A DNA stretch of 45,758 nt from Streptomyces spinoverrucosus (GCF_006539505.1 NZ_BJND01000072.1:1-45758); one strand, 5' to 3'. Positions 1-8,712 are shown, numbered from the stretch's first letter. Notes: generated from the sequence alone by a model not told the origin. Program-made: numbers and translations.

Positions 1-77
1 CTACAGCAACCAGGCACCCACCCGCCACAGGCCGCCGCAGGCATGGCGCACCACCCACAACGAGAGGCTGACCGACC

Positions 78-1709
78 GTGCAAGACGACCTCCTCGCACA
101 GGCCCAGGCATGGCTCACCGAGGACCCCGACCCGGAAACCCGCGCCGAACTGGCCCGCCTGATCGACACCAAGGACGTCACCGAACTCACCGCCCGCTTC
201 AGCGGCACCCTCCAGTTCGGCACCGCCGGCCTCCGCGGCGAACTCGGCGCCGGCCCCATGCGCATGAACCGCTCGGTCGTCATCCGCGCCGCCGCCGGCC
301 TCGCCGCGTACCTCAAGAAGCAGGGCCACGAAGACGGCCTCGTCGTCATCGGCTACGACGCCCGCCACAAGTCGGCAGACTTCGCCCGCGACACCGCCTC
401 GGTCATGACCGGCGCCGGCCTCCGCGCAGCGCTCCTCCCCCGCCCCCTCCCCACCCCCGTCCTCGCCTTCGCCATAAGGCACCTCGGCGCGATCGCCGGC
501 GTAGAGGTCACCGCCAGCCACAACCCACCCCGCGACAACGGCTACAAGGTCTACCTCGGCGACGGCTCCCAGATCGTCCCGCCCGCCGACACGGACATCG
601 CCGCCGAAATCGCCGCGATCCCGTCCCTCACCACGGTCTTCCGCCCCACCGAAGGCTGGGAAACCCTCGACGACACCGTCCTGCACGCCTACCTCGCCCG
701 CACGGACGCCGTCCTGTCCCAGGGTTCCCCCCGCACCGCCCGCACCGTCTACACGGCGATGCACGGCGTCGGCAAGGACACCCTCCTCGCCGCCTTCGCC
801 CGCGCGGGCTTCCCGCCCCCCACCCTCGTCACCGAGCAGGCCGACCCCGACCCGGACTTCCCCACCGTCGCCTTCCCCAACCCGGAAGAGCCCGGCGCGA
901 TGGACCTGGCCTTCGCCAAGGCCCGCGAGACAAACCCGGACCTGATCATCGCCAACGACCCGGACGCCGACCGCTGCGCGGTAGCGGTGAGGACGGCCGA
1001 CGACTGGCGCATGCTCCGCGGCGACGAGGTAGGCGCCCTCCTCGCCGCCCACCTGGTCAACCGCGGCGCCCAAGGGACGTTCGCCGAGTCGATCGTCTCC
1101 TCCTCGCTCCTGGGCCGCATCGCCGCGAAGGCAGGCCTGGCCCACGAGGAGACCCTCACCGGCTTCAAGTGGATCGCCCGCGTCGACAACCTCCGCTACG
1201 GCTACGAGGAGGCCCTCGGCTACTGCGTCGACCCGGACGGCGTACGCGACAAGGACGGCATCACGGCGGCCCTCCTGATCACGGAACTCGCCTCCGAACT
1301 GAAGACGGACAACCGCACCCTCCTCGACCTCCTCGACGACCTCGCCGTCGAACACGGCCTGCACGCAACCGACCAGCTCTCGGTCCGCGTCCAGGACCTC
1401 TCGGTCATCGCCGACGCCATGCGAAGGCTCCGCGAGCAGCCCCCCACCCACCTCGCGGGCCTGCCGATCACAAACGCCGAGGACCTCACCCGGGGCACGG
1501 ACAAGCTCCCGCCCACGGACGGCCTGCGCTACACCCTCGAAGGCGCCCGCGTCATCGTCCGCCCCAGCGGCACGGAACCGAAGCTGAAGTGCTACCTGGA
1601 AGTGGTGGTCCCGGTGGAAACGCACGCCGACCTCCCGACGGCCCGCACCAAGGCCACGACCCTGCTGACGGCGATCAAGCGGGACCTGTCGGACGCAGCA
1701 GGCATCTGA
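78..1709 (+). CDS. Phospho-sugar mutase (phosphomannomutase/phosphoglucomutase family)
   Basis: This cytoplasmic enzyme interconverts hexose 1-phosphate and 6-phosphate, feeding GDP-mannose or glycogen metabolism. The 543 residues show all alpha-D-phosphohexomutase signatures: the catalytic phosphoserine loop TASHNPPRDNGYKVY (Ser about 147), the metal-binding loop DPDADR (about 294-299), the sugar-binding segment GYEEALGYC and the C-terminal phosphate-binding loop RPSGTEPK. The GTG start at 78 follows a GAGAGG element. A strong hairpin lies 6 bases after the stop. The next gene is a membrane mannosyltransferase-like protein. In Streptomyces this mutase usually lies near nucleoside genes such as deoC, which here is about 26 kb away, so the intervening DNA may be an insertion. 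Exact substrate (mannose, glucose or pentose phosphate) cannot be fixed from sequence. Confidence 0.93.
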   Translation: MQDDLLAQAQAWLTEDPDPETRAELARLIDTKDVTELTARFSGTLQFGTAGLRGELGAGPMRMNRSVVIRAAAGLAAYLKKQGHEDGLVVIGYDARHKSADFARDTASVMTGAGLRAALLPRPLPTPVLAFAIRHLGAIAGVEVTASHNPPRDNGYKVYLGDGSQIVPPADTDIAAEIAAIPSLTTVFRPTEGWETLDDTVLHAYLARTDAVLSQGSPRTARTVYTAMHGVGKDTLLAAFARAGFPPPTLVTEQADPDPDFPTVAFPNPEEPGAMDLAFAKARETNPDLIIANDPDADRCAVAVRTADDWRMLRGDEVGALLAAHLVNRGAQGTFAESIVSSSLLGRIAAKAGLAHEETLTGFKWIARVDNLRYGYEEALGYCVDPDGVRDKDGITAALLITELASELKTDNRTLLDLLDDLAVEHGLHATDQLSVRVQDLSVIADAMRRLREQPPTHLAGLPITNAEDLTRGTDKLPPTDGLRYTLEGARVIVRPSGTEPKLKCYLEVVVPVETHADLPTARTKATTLLTAIKRDLSDAAGI

Positions 1710-1715
1710 CGAACC

Positions 1716-1744
1716 GGGTGCCCCTCCCCCGGGCGGGGGCACCC
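1716..1744 (+). terminator. Terminator hairpin after the mutase gene
   Basis: A perfect 9-base stem (GGGTGCCCC / GGGGCACCC) with an 11-base C/G-rich loop starts 6 bases after the mutase stop codon. It lacks a T-run, as is common for Streptomyces terminators. Confidence 0.6.
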
Positions 1745-1885
1745 ATCGCACTCATCCCCCGGCCGGAGGCACCCCATCGGGTGGTTGCCCCGCCGCACAC
1801 CACACCCGCTCCCCACCACACCCCACCCCCGGGTGAACGGTGGACCGGTACCGCACCACAGCCGAGTACCGGTTGGAGCACCCCC

Positions 1886-3043
1886 TTGGCCTCGACGCAA
1901 ACCCCCACGGCCTGCCTCCCGCCCACCCGCACTCCTGTCACCACCACCCTGCGCGCCGCCCTCCACCACGCCACCCCCGCCCTCCTCGCCTACACCGGCG
2001 TCCGCACCACCGGCCTCCTCGCCCTCACCCTCTGGTCACACCTCCGAGACCAGAACGTCTGGCAGGCCCTCGCGGCGGAGTGGGACACCGAGTGGTACCT
2101 CGGCATCGCGGCCCACGGCTACACCACAGAACTCGGCACCCGGCAGGACGCCAACAACCTCGCGTTCTTCCCCCTCTACCCCCTCCTCCTCAGAGCCCTC
2201 ACGCCCGCCTCCCCCCTCTCCCCCGCCTCCACCGGCCTGACCCTGGCCATCGCCGCCTCACTCCTCGCCGCCTGGGGCATCTTCGCGATCGGCGACCACC
2301 TGCACGGCCGCCGGGTCGGCATCCTGCTCACCACCCTCTGGGCGGCACTGCCGGTGGGCCTCGTCCAGTGGATGGGCTACACGGAGTCCCTGTTCACGGC
2401 CTGCGCGGCCTGGTCGCTGTACGCCGTCCTCACCGGCCGCTGGCTCGCCGCCGCCACCCTCGCCGCCCTCGCGGGCCTCACCCGCCCGACCGGCATCGCG
2501 GTCGCCGCGGCCGTCACGGTCACCGCCCTGACGTCGTCCCGCCACCCCAGAGCCCTCCTGGCCGCCCTGCTAGCGCCACTCGGCTGGCTCGGGTACGTCG
2601 GCTGGGTGGGCCTGCGCCTGGACCGCTGGGACGGCTACTTCGCCGTACAGCGCCTGTGGCGCAACGACTGGGACGGCGGCGTACGGACCGTCGAACAACT
2701 ACGGCACCTGCTGTTCGAGGACTCGACACCGGAACTGTTCCTGCTCATGGTGACCGGCACACTCCTCGCCTCGGTCGCACTGTTCGCCCTGTCACTCGCC
2801 GACCGCCAGCCGCTCCCCCTGCTGGTCTTCACCGGCGTCATGCTGGCCATCGTGCTGGGCAGCGGCGGCGTCTACTTCCCCCGGGCCCGCTTCCTGCTCC
2901 CCGCCTTCCCCCTCCTGCTCCCCCTCGCCCTGCACCTGTCCAGGGCCTCCCGCCGACTGCGCACGCTCGCGCTGACCGGGGCGGTGCTCGGATCGGCGTA
3001 CTGCGGCGCATACATGATCCTTGTATGGCCGAGCGCGCCCTGA
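1886..3043 (+). CDS. Multi-spanning membrane mannosyltransferase-like protein
   Basis: The 385-residue protein has about eight to ten hydrophobic segments and resembles the PIG-V/GT-C class of polyprenyl-phosphate-sugar-dependent transferases. An early acidic segment (WDTEWYLGIAAHGY) matches the first extracytoplasmic loop where GT-C enzymes carry their catalytic Asp/Glu. FFPLYPLLLRAL and WMGYTESLF resemble PIG-V-like motifs. I chose TTG at 1886 because GGAG at 1875-1878 lies 7 bases ahead of it; GTG at 1781 is the other in-frame option but would add a proline/histidine-rich tail. It follows the phospho-sugar mutase in the same direction, which suggests mannose supply and use. It converges with the Pst-sortase cluster. 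Acceptor unknown. Confidence 0.72.
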   Translation: MASTQTPTACLPPTRTPVTTTLRAALHHATPALLAYTGVRTTGLLALTLWSHLRDQNVWQALAAEWDTEWYLGIAAHGYTTELGTRQDANNLAFFPLYPLLLRALTPASPLSPASTGLTLAIAASLLAAWGIFAIGDHLHGRRVGILLTTLWAALPVGLVQWMGYTESLFTACAAWSLYAVLTGRWLAAATLAALAGLTRPTGIAVAAAVTVTALTSSRHPRALLAALLAPLGWLGYVGWVGLRLDRWDGYFAVQRLWRNDWDGGVRTVEQLRHLLFEDSTPELFLLMVTGTLLASVALFALSLADRQPLPLLVFTGVMLAIVLGSGGVYFPRARFLLPAFPLLLPLALHLSRASRRLRTLALTGAVLGSAYCGAYMILVWPSAP

Positions 3044-3183
3044 TTCACCGCGAGTTGGGCTGCCGCATGCCCCCCGGCTGCCTCACCCGGCGCCCCACCG
3101 CCCACTATGGAACTGGTGTCCGGCGCCCCACCTGACCCCCAGGGATGCCAGGCACCAGGCGCACCGGTCACCCCCCTGATCGG

Positions 3184-3205
3184 CGCGTCCGAGGGGCCGG
3201 ACGCG
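3184..3205. terminator. Possible bidirectional terminator between convergent genes
   Basis: A 7-base stem (CGCGTCC / GGACGCG) with an 8-base loop lies between the converging mannosyltransferase-like gene and the lipoprotein-sortase gene. No T-run is present. Confidence 0.35.
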
Positions 3206-3257
3206 GGCCTGCACAGTCGCGCGAGGTGCGCGCCAATCCCCCCAGATGATGAGCGCG

Positions 3258-4049
3258 TCACACCCGCGTGAGGTAACTGAAGCCCGTGTCCGGCCCCACA
3301 CACGACTGGAGCGTGAGGTCACCCCAGTACAGGCCGGCGGCGGGGGCTCCGCGCCCCGGGGTGATGTAGTTGGCGTACACCTCGTAGGTCCAGGTGCCGC
3401 GCACGGTCGTGAGCGTGACGCGGGTGCCGACGGGCAGCTTGGCGAATTGGTCGAAGCCGTTGCAGTAGTCGTGGCCGACGATCACCGCGGTCTGCAGCTC
3501 GTAGCCGTCCTCCTTCCCGATCTCCGGCCCGGACCACTGCACCGCGTCCTTGCAGGCATCCACCTCGTCCTGCCCGCCGCGTGCGACGTACGACGCCCAG
3601 TTCCCGATCCGGATCACGGCGCGCCCCGGGGACGGCGAGGGCCCGGTCGCGGCCAGCGACTTCGGGCTCGCGGAGGGGGTGCGGGAGAGGTCGGGGCCCT
3701 TGGGTCGAGTCGGGGTCCCGGCGGACGTAGGGCGGGGCGCCCAGGTGCCGGGCGTCGTAGCGATGGGACGGGACGGCGGAAACGACGGCGTACGGGAGAC
3801 GGGCGCGGAGGGGACGGACGGGGCGGGGATGGCGTACGACGAACCGGGCGTCGGCGTCCCCGAGCCCCCGGAGCCGGAGCCGGAACCGCCCTGCGCGTGC
3901 GCGACCGGCCCCCGGGGCAGCCCCGTACCGCCACCGGACGCGCCACACCCGGCGGTGAGCAGGACGACGCCCGCGAGGACGGCCGCGGCCGAAACCCCGG
4001 CGCGAGCCCGCCCGCGCGCCCCCACGGGCCCCCGAAGCGCCCCCGTCAC
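3258..4049 (-). CDS. Lipoprotein with sortase domain (class E/F-like)
   Basis: The 263-residue protein has an N-terminal hydrophobic segment ending in a lipobox (LTAG-C35), a long Gly/Ser/Pro/Thr-rich linker (about 36-140) and a C-terminal sortase fold. The catalytic trio can be placed: His193 in VIVGHDYCNGF, Cys250 in LTLQSC and Arg262 in YLTRV, two residues from the end. Known sortases cleave a sorting signal and transfer the protein to the cell wall; most are anchored by a membrane helix, so a lipid anchor is odd. The GTG start at 4049 overlaps the pstB stop (GTGA), implying translational coupling to an ABC ATPase. Activity and substrate are inferred; the Ig-like MASTG protein encoded upstream is the obvious candidate. 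Confidence 0.75.
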   Translation of the reverse strand: MTGALRGPVGARGRARAGVSAAAVLAGVVLLTAGCGASGGGTGLPRGPVAHAQGGSGSGSGGSGTPTPGSSYAIPAPSVPSAPVSRTPSFPPSRPIATTPGTWAPRPTSAGTPTRPKGPDLSRTPSASPKSLAATGPSPSPGRAVIRIGNWASYVARGGQDEVDACKDAVQWSGPEIGKEDGYELQTAVIVGHDYCNGFDQFAKLPVGTRVTLTTVRGTWTYEVYANYITPGRGAPAAGLYWGDLTLQSCVGPDTGFSYLTRV

Positions 4050-4906
4050 CCGAACCGCCCGTTCACGTAATCGGACGTGCGCTCGTCCTGCGGCGAGTTG
4101 AACATCGCGTCCGTGTCGCCGTGTTCGACGATCACGCCGGGCGTGCCGTGGGAGGCGAGGAAGAAGGCGCAGGTATCGGAGACGCGGGCGGCCTGCTGCA
4201 TGTTGTGGGTGACGATCACGATGGTCACCTCGGACTTCAGTTCGGCGATGGTCTCCTCGATGCGCCGGGTCGAGGTCGGGTCGAGCGCCGAGCACGGCTC
4301 GTCCATCAGCAGCACCCGGGGCCGTACCGCCAGCGAACGGGCGATGCACAGCCGCTGCTGCTGACCGCCGGACAGGGCGCCACCGGGCTGCCGGAGCCGG
4401 TCCTTGACCTCCTTCCACAGCCCGGCCTTCGTGAGGCACTCCTCCACCAGGTCGTCCTTGCCGTCGCGGCCGGCCTTGATGGCGTTGAGCTTCAGACCGG
4501 CGACGACGTTGTCGTAGATCGACATGGCGGGGAAGGGGTTGGGCTTCTGGAAGACCATCCCGATCTCGCGGCGGGCGTGGGTGATGCGCCGGCCGCAGTC
4601 GTAGATGTCGTCCCCGTCGAGCAGCACGCGCCCGGCCAGCGAGGCCGACCCGATCAGCTCGTGCATCCGGTTGAGGATGCGCAGGAAGGTCGACTTGCCG
4701 CAGCCGGACGGGCCGATGAGTGCGGTGACCTGGCGGGCAGGCATGGTCAGTGACACCCGGTCGAGGACCTTGTGGTCACCGAACCAGGCGGAGACCGCCT
4801 CGGCGCGCAGGGTGGCGGGGCCGCGTCCGGTGACGACTCGCGGCTGGACGATCGTGTCCGTGAGGTCGGCGTCCGCGGTGGCGGTGCCGTTGATGTCGGT
4901 GGACAT
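4046..4906 (-). CDS. pstB: Phosphate ABC transporter ATPase, PstB-like
   Basis: This ATP-binding subunit would drive phosphate uptake through PstC/PstA. All ABC motifs are intact: Walker A GPSGCGKS (65-72), Q-loop Q120 in MVFQKPNPFP (typical of PstB), signature LSGGQ (178-182), Walker B VLLMDEP (198-204) and switch His234 in VTHN. At 286 residues it is longer than common PstB (about 255-260) because of an N-terminal extension of about 30 residues. It lies 35 bases after the sortase-like gene and overlaps the lipoprotein-sortase gene, far from pstC/pstA (about 10 kb), with the surface-protein genes between. Because Streptomyces usually has a separate pstSCAB operon, this is probably a paralogous set. 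Confidence 0.92.
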   Translation of the reverse strand: MSTDINGTATADADLTDTIVQPRVVTGRGPATLRAEAVSAWFGDHKVLDRVSLTMPARQVTALIGPSGCGKSTFLRILNRMHELIGSASLAGRVLLDGDDIYDCGRRITHARREIGMVFQKPNPFPAMSIYDNVVAGLKLNAIKAGRDGKDDLVEECLTKAGLWKEVKDRLRQPGGALSGGQQQRLCIARSLAVRPRVLLMDEPCSALDPTSTRRIEETIAELKSEVTIVIVTHNMQQAARVSDTCAFFLASHGTPGVIVEHGDTDAMFNSPQDERTSDYVNGRFG

Positions 4907-4941
4907 GGTGTGCGGTCAACTCCCGGGCGTGTCGGGTCTGT

Positions 4942-5901
4942 TCAGAGCAGGTTGGGCAGCAGCGCGGCGATGGCGCCGGAGTCCGCGAGACCGAGGGCGG
5001 CCAGCAGCGGTGCGGCGGCGATCCAGGTCTGCCAGCGGCCCCAGAAGCGGTACGCGGCCACCGTGAGCAGCGAGGCGAGCAGCAGAGCCTGGGTCCACAG
5101 GAAGACCTCCAGCCAGGCGTTGCCGTCGGTGCCCAGCGCCTGCTCGGAGGGGGCGATCCAGCCGGTGGCGAGATCGCGGGGCGGGTTGGGCTGGACGTCC
5201 GTGAGCAGCTTGGCGTCGACGCGCAGCACGCCGTTCGGGGTGTACGGCCCACCGGTCGCGGTGATGAGGGTGAGCCGTCCCTGTCCCTCGGTGGGCGGCG
5301 GGGGCAGCTCGTCGCCGGCCCGGCGCAATCCCGTGACCTCGTACACCGACTTGCCCTGGCCCGTCGTGAGTTCCATGCGGACGCCGACGGGCAGGTTGTG
5401 CAGGTCGTTGAAGGGGCTGCCGTACGCCCACTGGCGGCCCATGATGACGACGGTGCCGGCCTGGCCGGGTAGCGGGGTGTCCCGGCGGTGGCCGGGGCCG
5501 GACATCAGCACCTCGGATGTCGTGCCCTCGGCGACGACCTCCTTGACGTCGAGTGCGGGGATGTTCAGCAGCGCGACGGGCGCGCCCATCTTCAGCAGGT
5601 TGCCCTCGTAGTCGCGCTGGCCCACTGGGGCGACCCCGAGGGCGAGTTGGCGGCGCAGTTCGTCGTACGCGGTCTGCTGGTCGCGGGCGTGCTGGAGGTG
5701 GCCGACGATCGTGAGGTTCGCGGCGAAACCGAACAGCACGGCCGCCAGAACGCACAGGGCCGCCCCGGCGAGCGCGAGCCCGGGGCGGGCGGGGGGCCGC
5801 GGCGCCTGCTTACGGGGCGGCTCTGGCGCGGGCGGCGGTGGTACGGCGGGCGGGGCGGCCTCGGTCGGCGGGTCGGCCGCGGGCGGGGCGAGGGTGGTCA
5901 C
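4942..5901 (-). CDS. Sortase-fold membrane protein lacking catalytic His and Cys (pseudo-sortase)
   Basis: The 319 residues start with a Pro-rich cytoplasmic tail (1-40), then a membrane helix (about 41-62), a sortase domain (about 95-235) and two further C-terminal hydrophobic segments (about 262-315). The fold is recognisable from LMSGPGHRRDTPLPGQAGTV and the YEV and LTLIT strands. The usual GH(R/N) is GRQ (Arg156 replaces His), and TLxTC reads TLITA (Ala215 replaces Cys); the Arg (227, VLRVDA) is kept. It should therefore not perform transpeptidation and may act as a scaffold or binding partner. GTG start at 5901 is preceded by AGGGAG. It sits between the Ig-like protein gene and pstB in one direction. 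Confidence 0.75.
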   Translation of the reverse strand: MTTLAPPAADPPTEAAPPAVPPPPAPEPPRKQAPRPPARPGLALAGAALCVLAAVLFGFAANLTIVGHLQHARDQQTAYDELRRQLALGVAPVGQRDYEGNLLKMGAPVALLNIPALDVKEVVAEGTTSEVLMSGPGHRRDTPLPGQAGTVVIMGRQWAYGSPFNDLHNLPVGVRMELTTGQGKSVYEVTGLRRAGDELPPPPTEGQGRLTLITATGGPYTPNGVLRVDAKLLTDVQPNPPRDLATGWIAPSEQALGTDGNAWLEVFLWTQALLLASLLTVAAYRFWGRWQTWIAAAPLLAALGLADSGAIAALLPNLL

Positions 5902-5991
5902 GGGGTGCGCTCCCTGGAAGCGGGACGGTGAGTACGGGGGCGGCGGGGCGGGCCCGGGGCGCGTCGGCGTGCGCCCCGGTCCGCCCGGCCG

Positions 5992-7698
5992 TCAGTGGTG
6001 CTGCGGGGTGTCGCCGCCGAAGCTCAGCAGGCCCTTGCGGCGCATGTGGAGCACGAGGGCCGAACCGGCGCAGAGCAGCGCGAGGGCGGTCAGGCCGATG
6101 GCGCCGACCTGGGCGCCGGTGGAGGCCATCGAGCCGGTGCCCGTGCCCGTGCCGCCGGTGTCTCCGCCGGCGACGCCGCCACCCGAGTCCGTACCGCCGT
6201 TGTCGGTGCCGCCGTTGTCCGTACCTGCGTCGTCACCGCTGGTCTCGGAGGTGCTCGGGCTGGGGCTCCCGCTCGGCTCCTCACCGGTCGTGAACGCGAA
6301 GTCGACGGAGTGCCCGTCCTGCTTGTCCTCGGCGAGCGTCAGGGTGTGGTCGCCGTCCGCGATGTCCTCCGGGACGGTGAACTCGTACGCCTCGACGGTG
6401 CCTTCGGCGTTGGCCTTGGCGTCCTCGAAGGTCTCCTCGCTCTCGGCGAGGGTGACCTTGACCGTGGCGTCCTTGGTGTAACCGCGGGCAGTGATCTTCA
6501 CCGTCTGGCCGGGTTCGAGGTTGGGGTTCGCGTCGAGGGGGGTGCCGTCCTCGTCGGTCACTTCGAGGTCGGCCGGGGTGGTGGGGTCGGGGGAGGGTTC
6601 TTCGTCGGTGCTGATGAAGTCGAAGGTCGCTCGGTTGTTGGGCGAGCCGCCCTCATCGAAATAGAGGTCCGTCTCCCCGTTGATCGTGCGGTCGGGGACC
6701 GTGAACGCGTAGTCGACGATCGTCCCCTCGGCGTTCGGGGTCGCGTCTGGGAACGTCACCCCGGACGCATTCGATTGGTTCACCTTGACCGTGGACCCCG
6801 GCGTGAAGCCCTGGACGGTGATCTTCACCGACTGGCCGATGGACAGAGTCGGCTTGTCCCCGAGGGTGTTGCCCTCGGCGTCCTTGGCCGTGAGGAGGTA
6901 GCCGATCCTCGCCGTGACGCTGCCCTGTGCATCGCTGTAGGCGTCGGGGTCGCGGGACTTGAAGACGGCCTGGTACGCGTGGGGGCCTCCGACGGCGGGT
7001 GCCTTCACCGTGAGCTCGGCCTTGCCGCCGGTCACATCCGCCGTGCCGAGCGACTCGTCGCCCTTCTTGAACTCCACGGTGCCGGTCGCCACCTCGGGCG
7101 TGACGGTGGCGGTGAGCTTGAGGTCCCCGTTGACGGGGACGTCGGTGGCCGCGGTCAGGGTGAGGTTCGTGGTCTGCTGCTGGAGCAGGGTCCAGGTGTC
7201 GTCCGTGACCCGGATCTTGGCGAAGAAGCGGGGAGTGGACAGGCCGCTGCGGCACGCCAGGCTGAGCTGGTACGTGCCGTCGAGCGACCCCGTGGGGATG
7301 AATTTCCGCAGCGCCTTCTCCAGGCTCTGCGGAGCAGGCGCCGGTTCGAGGTCCACCGTGAACGGAGCCGTGCCGTCCGGGAACGTTCCCTGTCCGATGA
7401 TCTGCTGGGAAGTGACCGCGTCGGGATTGGCGTTCGGCTTGTACACCCGCAGGTAGGCCGTGTTGGGGATACCCGTGCTGGACGCCGCCGGGCAGCCGGC
7501 ACTCGACGTGGCCGACGTGGCCACGGGATCGCTCGCGATGGTCCCCGAGGCCGGGGCGAGCGTGAACGGGCCGAGATTCGTGGGGGCGGCGCTGGCTCGA
7601 CCGGCGAAGGTGAGCACCCCCGCCAGAGCGGCGCACAGGAGCGCGAGGCACGTCAACAGCGTGACAGGTGATCTGAGTTGGGCAAGGCGATGGTTCAT
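5992..7698 (-). CDS. Ig-like surface protein with MASTG sorting-type C-terminus
   Basis: The 568-residue exported protein has a signal peptide (about 1-38, ending RASAA), a Cys-containing N-terminal domain, a bacterial Ig-like (Big_3 type) domain (about 175-265), and two related modules of about 100 residues (about 265-365 and 380-478) that share SIGQSVKITV/EPGQTVKITA, NAEGT and DYAFTVP/AYEFTVP, so they arose by duplication. A Ser/Gly/Thr/Asp-rich stalk follows. The C-terminus is MASTG (about 524-528), a hydrophobic helix and RRKG, which has the layout of a cell-wall sorting signal but departs from LPxTG or LAxTG. ATG at 7698 follows a GGGGGGAC element. Likely a displayed stalk or adhesin-like partner of the adjacent binding proteins. 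Confidence 0.82.
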   Translation of the reverse strand: MNHRLAQLRSPVTLLTCLALLCAALAGVLTFAGRASAAPTNLGPFTLAPASGTIASDPVATSATSSAGCPAASSTGIPNTAYLRVYKPNANPDAVTSQQIIGQGTFPDGTAPFTVDLEPAPAPQSLEKALRKFIPTGSLDGTYQLSLACRSGLSTPRFFAKIRVTDDTWTLLQQQTTNLTLTAATDVPVNGDLKLTATVTPEVATGTVEFKKGDESLGTADVTGGKAELTVKAPAVGGPHAYQAVFKSRDPDAYSDAQGSVTARIGYLLTAKDAEGNTLGDKPTLSIGQSVKITVQGFTPGSTVKVNQSNASGVTFPDATPNAEGTIVDYAFTVPDRTINGETDLYFDEGGSPNNRATFDFISTDEEPSPDPTTPADLEVTDEDGTPLDANPNLEPGQTVKITARGYTKDATVKVTLAESEETFEDAKANAEGTVEAYEFTVPEDIADGDHTLTLAEDKQDGHSVDFAFTTGEEPSGSPSPSTSETSGDDAGTDNGGTDNGGTDSGGGVAGGDTGGTGTGTGSMASTGAQVGAIGLTALALLCAGSALVLHMRRKGLLSFGGDTPQHH

Positions 7699-7745
7699 GT
7701 GGTGGTCCCCCCACGGGGTTTCGGTAGTGGACGGATACGCCGCCG

Positions 7746-7772
7746 GGCCGGGCACCCGCTGGGTGCCCGGCC
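7746..7772 (-). terminator. Hairpin terminator after the secreted PstS-like gene
   Basis: A perfect 12-base stem (GGCCGGGCACCC / GGGTGCCCGGCC) with a 3-base loop lies about 26 bases after the 304-residue gene's stop and before the Ig-like gene. It would end most transcripts of the secreted protein. Confidence 0.6.
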
Positions 7773-7797
7773 GTTGTGCGGGGTTATTGCGTGGTGA

Positions 7798-8712
7798 TCA
7801 GTTCTCGCCCTTGAGGGTCGTGCTGCCGCAGTCGGCGACGGTGCCGAAGCCGTAGGCCTCGATCGTGGCCGTGTCCTGGCAGACCTTGGAGTCGGCGCCC
7901 ACGAAGGTGTCGGCGATGGTGGGCTCGCTCAGCCGCGCGGTCTCGACGACGTTGTAGACGGGACGGCTGTACTGGCCGCCGTCGACCGTGGTCAGGACGG
8001 TGTCACCGTGCACGTCCTCGACCAGGCCGCCGGTCTGGCTGACGTACTTCGCCACGGAGTACGGGGCGATGTGAGCGTCGGAGGTGACCGCCCGGCCGTC
8101 GTGCTCCTGCATGGTGCCGACGCAGGAGCCCAGGGTCGGGTTGCCGATCTGGCCCAGGAAGTAGCTGCGGGTGCCGGAACCGCTCTGCGGGATCAGCGGG
8201 GTCACCGGGTTGCCGTTCACCGAGGTCACGGAGCACTCGTAGATGGCCTTCAGCTGGGCCGTGGTGAAGTCCACGCCCTCCAGCGGGCTGCCGTCGCGGA
8301 CCGCCATCGTCAGTTTGTCCGACGCGAACGGGATCCACGTCAGGTCCGTGCCGGCCGTCGCGACGCTGCGCGAGGAGCGGGCGAAGTCCAGGCAGTTGGT
8401 GTTGGCGTCGATGTCGTTGCTCAGCGCCTCGATGCCGTCCGAGGAGCCGTTCGGACGGTCCATCTCACAGCCGTTCGCACGGGTCTTGATGGGCGACGGG
8501 CCGGTCGCGTCGTACGACGCGATCAGCGTGCCGCCGTCGATGGACTCGCCGAGGCCGTTGAGGACGTCCTGGGTCGTGTCGGAGCCGACACCGGCGACGA
8601 CACGGTAGTCACCCGGAGCCGGGTCCGCCGAGGCGACCGGGGCCATGACGCTGAGGCTCAGAGCGGCGGCACCCACGACGGCACCGGCGAAAGCACGGGA
8701 CTTGACGTTCAC
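7798..8712 (-). CDS. Secreted PstS-like substrate-binding protein (soluble)
   Basis: The 304-residue protein has a signal peptide cleaved after about A29 (PVASA-DP) and a phosphate-binding-protein-like fold. VGSDTTQ (about 42-48) and PQSGSGTRSYF (about 175-185) occupy the positions of the two PstS anion-binding loops, although the first differs from canonical GSGST. Several cysteines (82, 107, 160 and more) suggest disulfides. There is no lipobox, membrane helix or sorting signal, so it should be free in the wall space or medium. GTG at 8712 has a very strong site (GGAGGAG, 8-base gap). Hairpins flank the gene on both sides, so it may be an independently expressed, abundant protein. Ligand unproven. 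Confidence 0.75.
   Translation of the reverse strand: MNVKSRAFAGAVVGAAALSLSVMAPVASADPAPGDYRVVAGVGSDTTQDVLNGLGESIDGGTLIASYDATGPSPIKTRANGCEMDRPNGSSDGIEALSNDIDANTNCLDFARSSRSVATAGTDLTWIPFASDKLTMAVRDGSPLEGVDFTTAQLKAIYECSVTSVNGNPVTPLIPQSGSGTRSYFLGQIGNPTLGSCVGTMQEHDGRAVTSDAHIAPYSVAKYVSQTGGLVEDVHGDTVLTTVDGGQYSRPVYNVVETARLSEPTIADTFVGADSKVCQDTATIEAYGFGTVADCGSTTLKGEN

Noticed and set aside
1..77. Open frame ending in TGA at 69-71, just before the mutase start
   Set aside because: It could be the end of an upstream gene, but the 22 residues left are Arg/Pro/Thr-rich and match nothing I recognise.
110..1885. Long open frame running through the mutase gene into the mannosyltransferase gene in another frame
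   Set aside because: The part over the mutase is an Arg/Pro/His-rich shadow; only the section after 1886 is a real protein.
5995..7671. Open frame of about 558 codons opposite the Ig-like gene
   Set aside because: Arg/Gly/Val-rich antisense shadow without motifs; the minus-strand protein has a signal peptide, repeats and a sorting-type tail.
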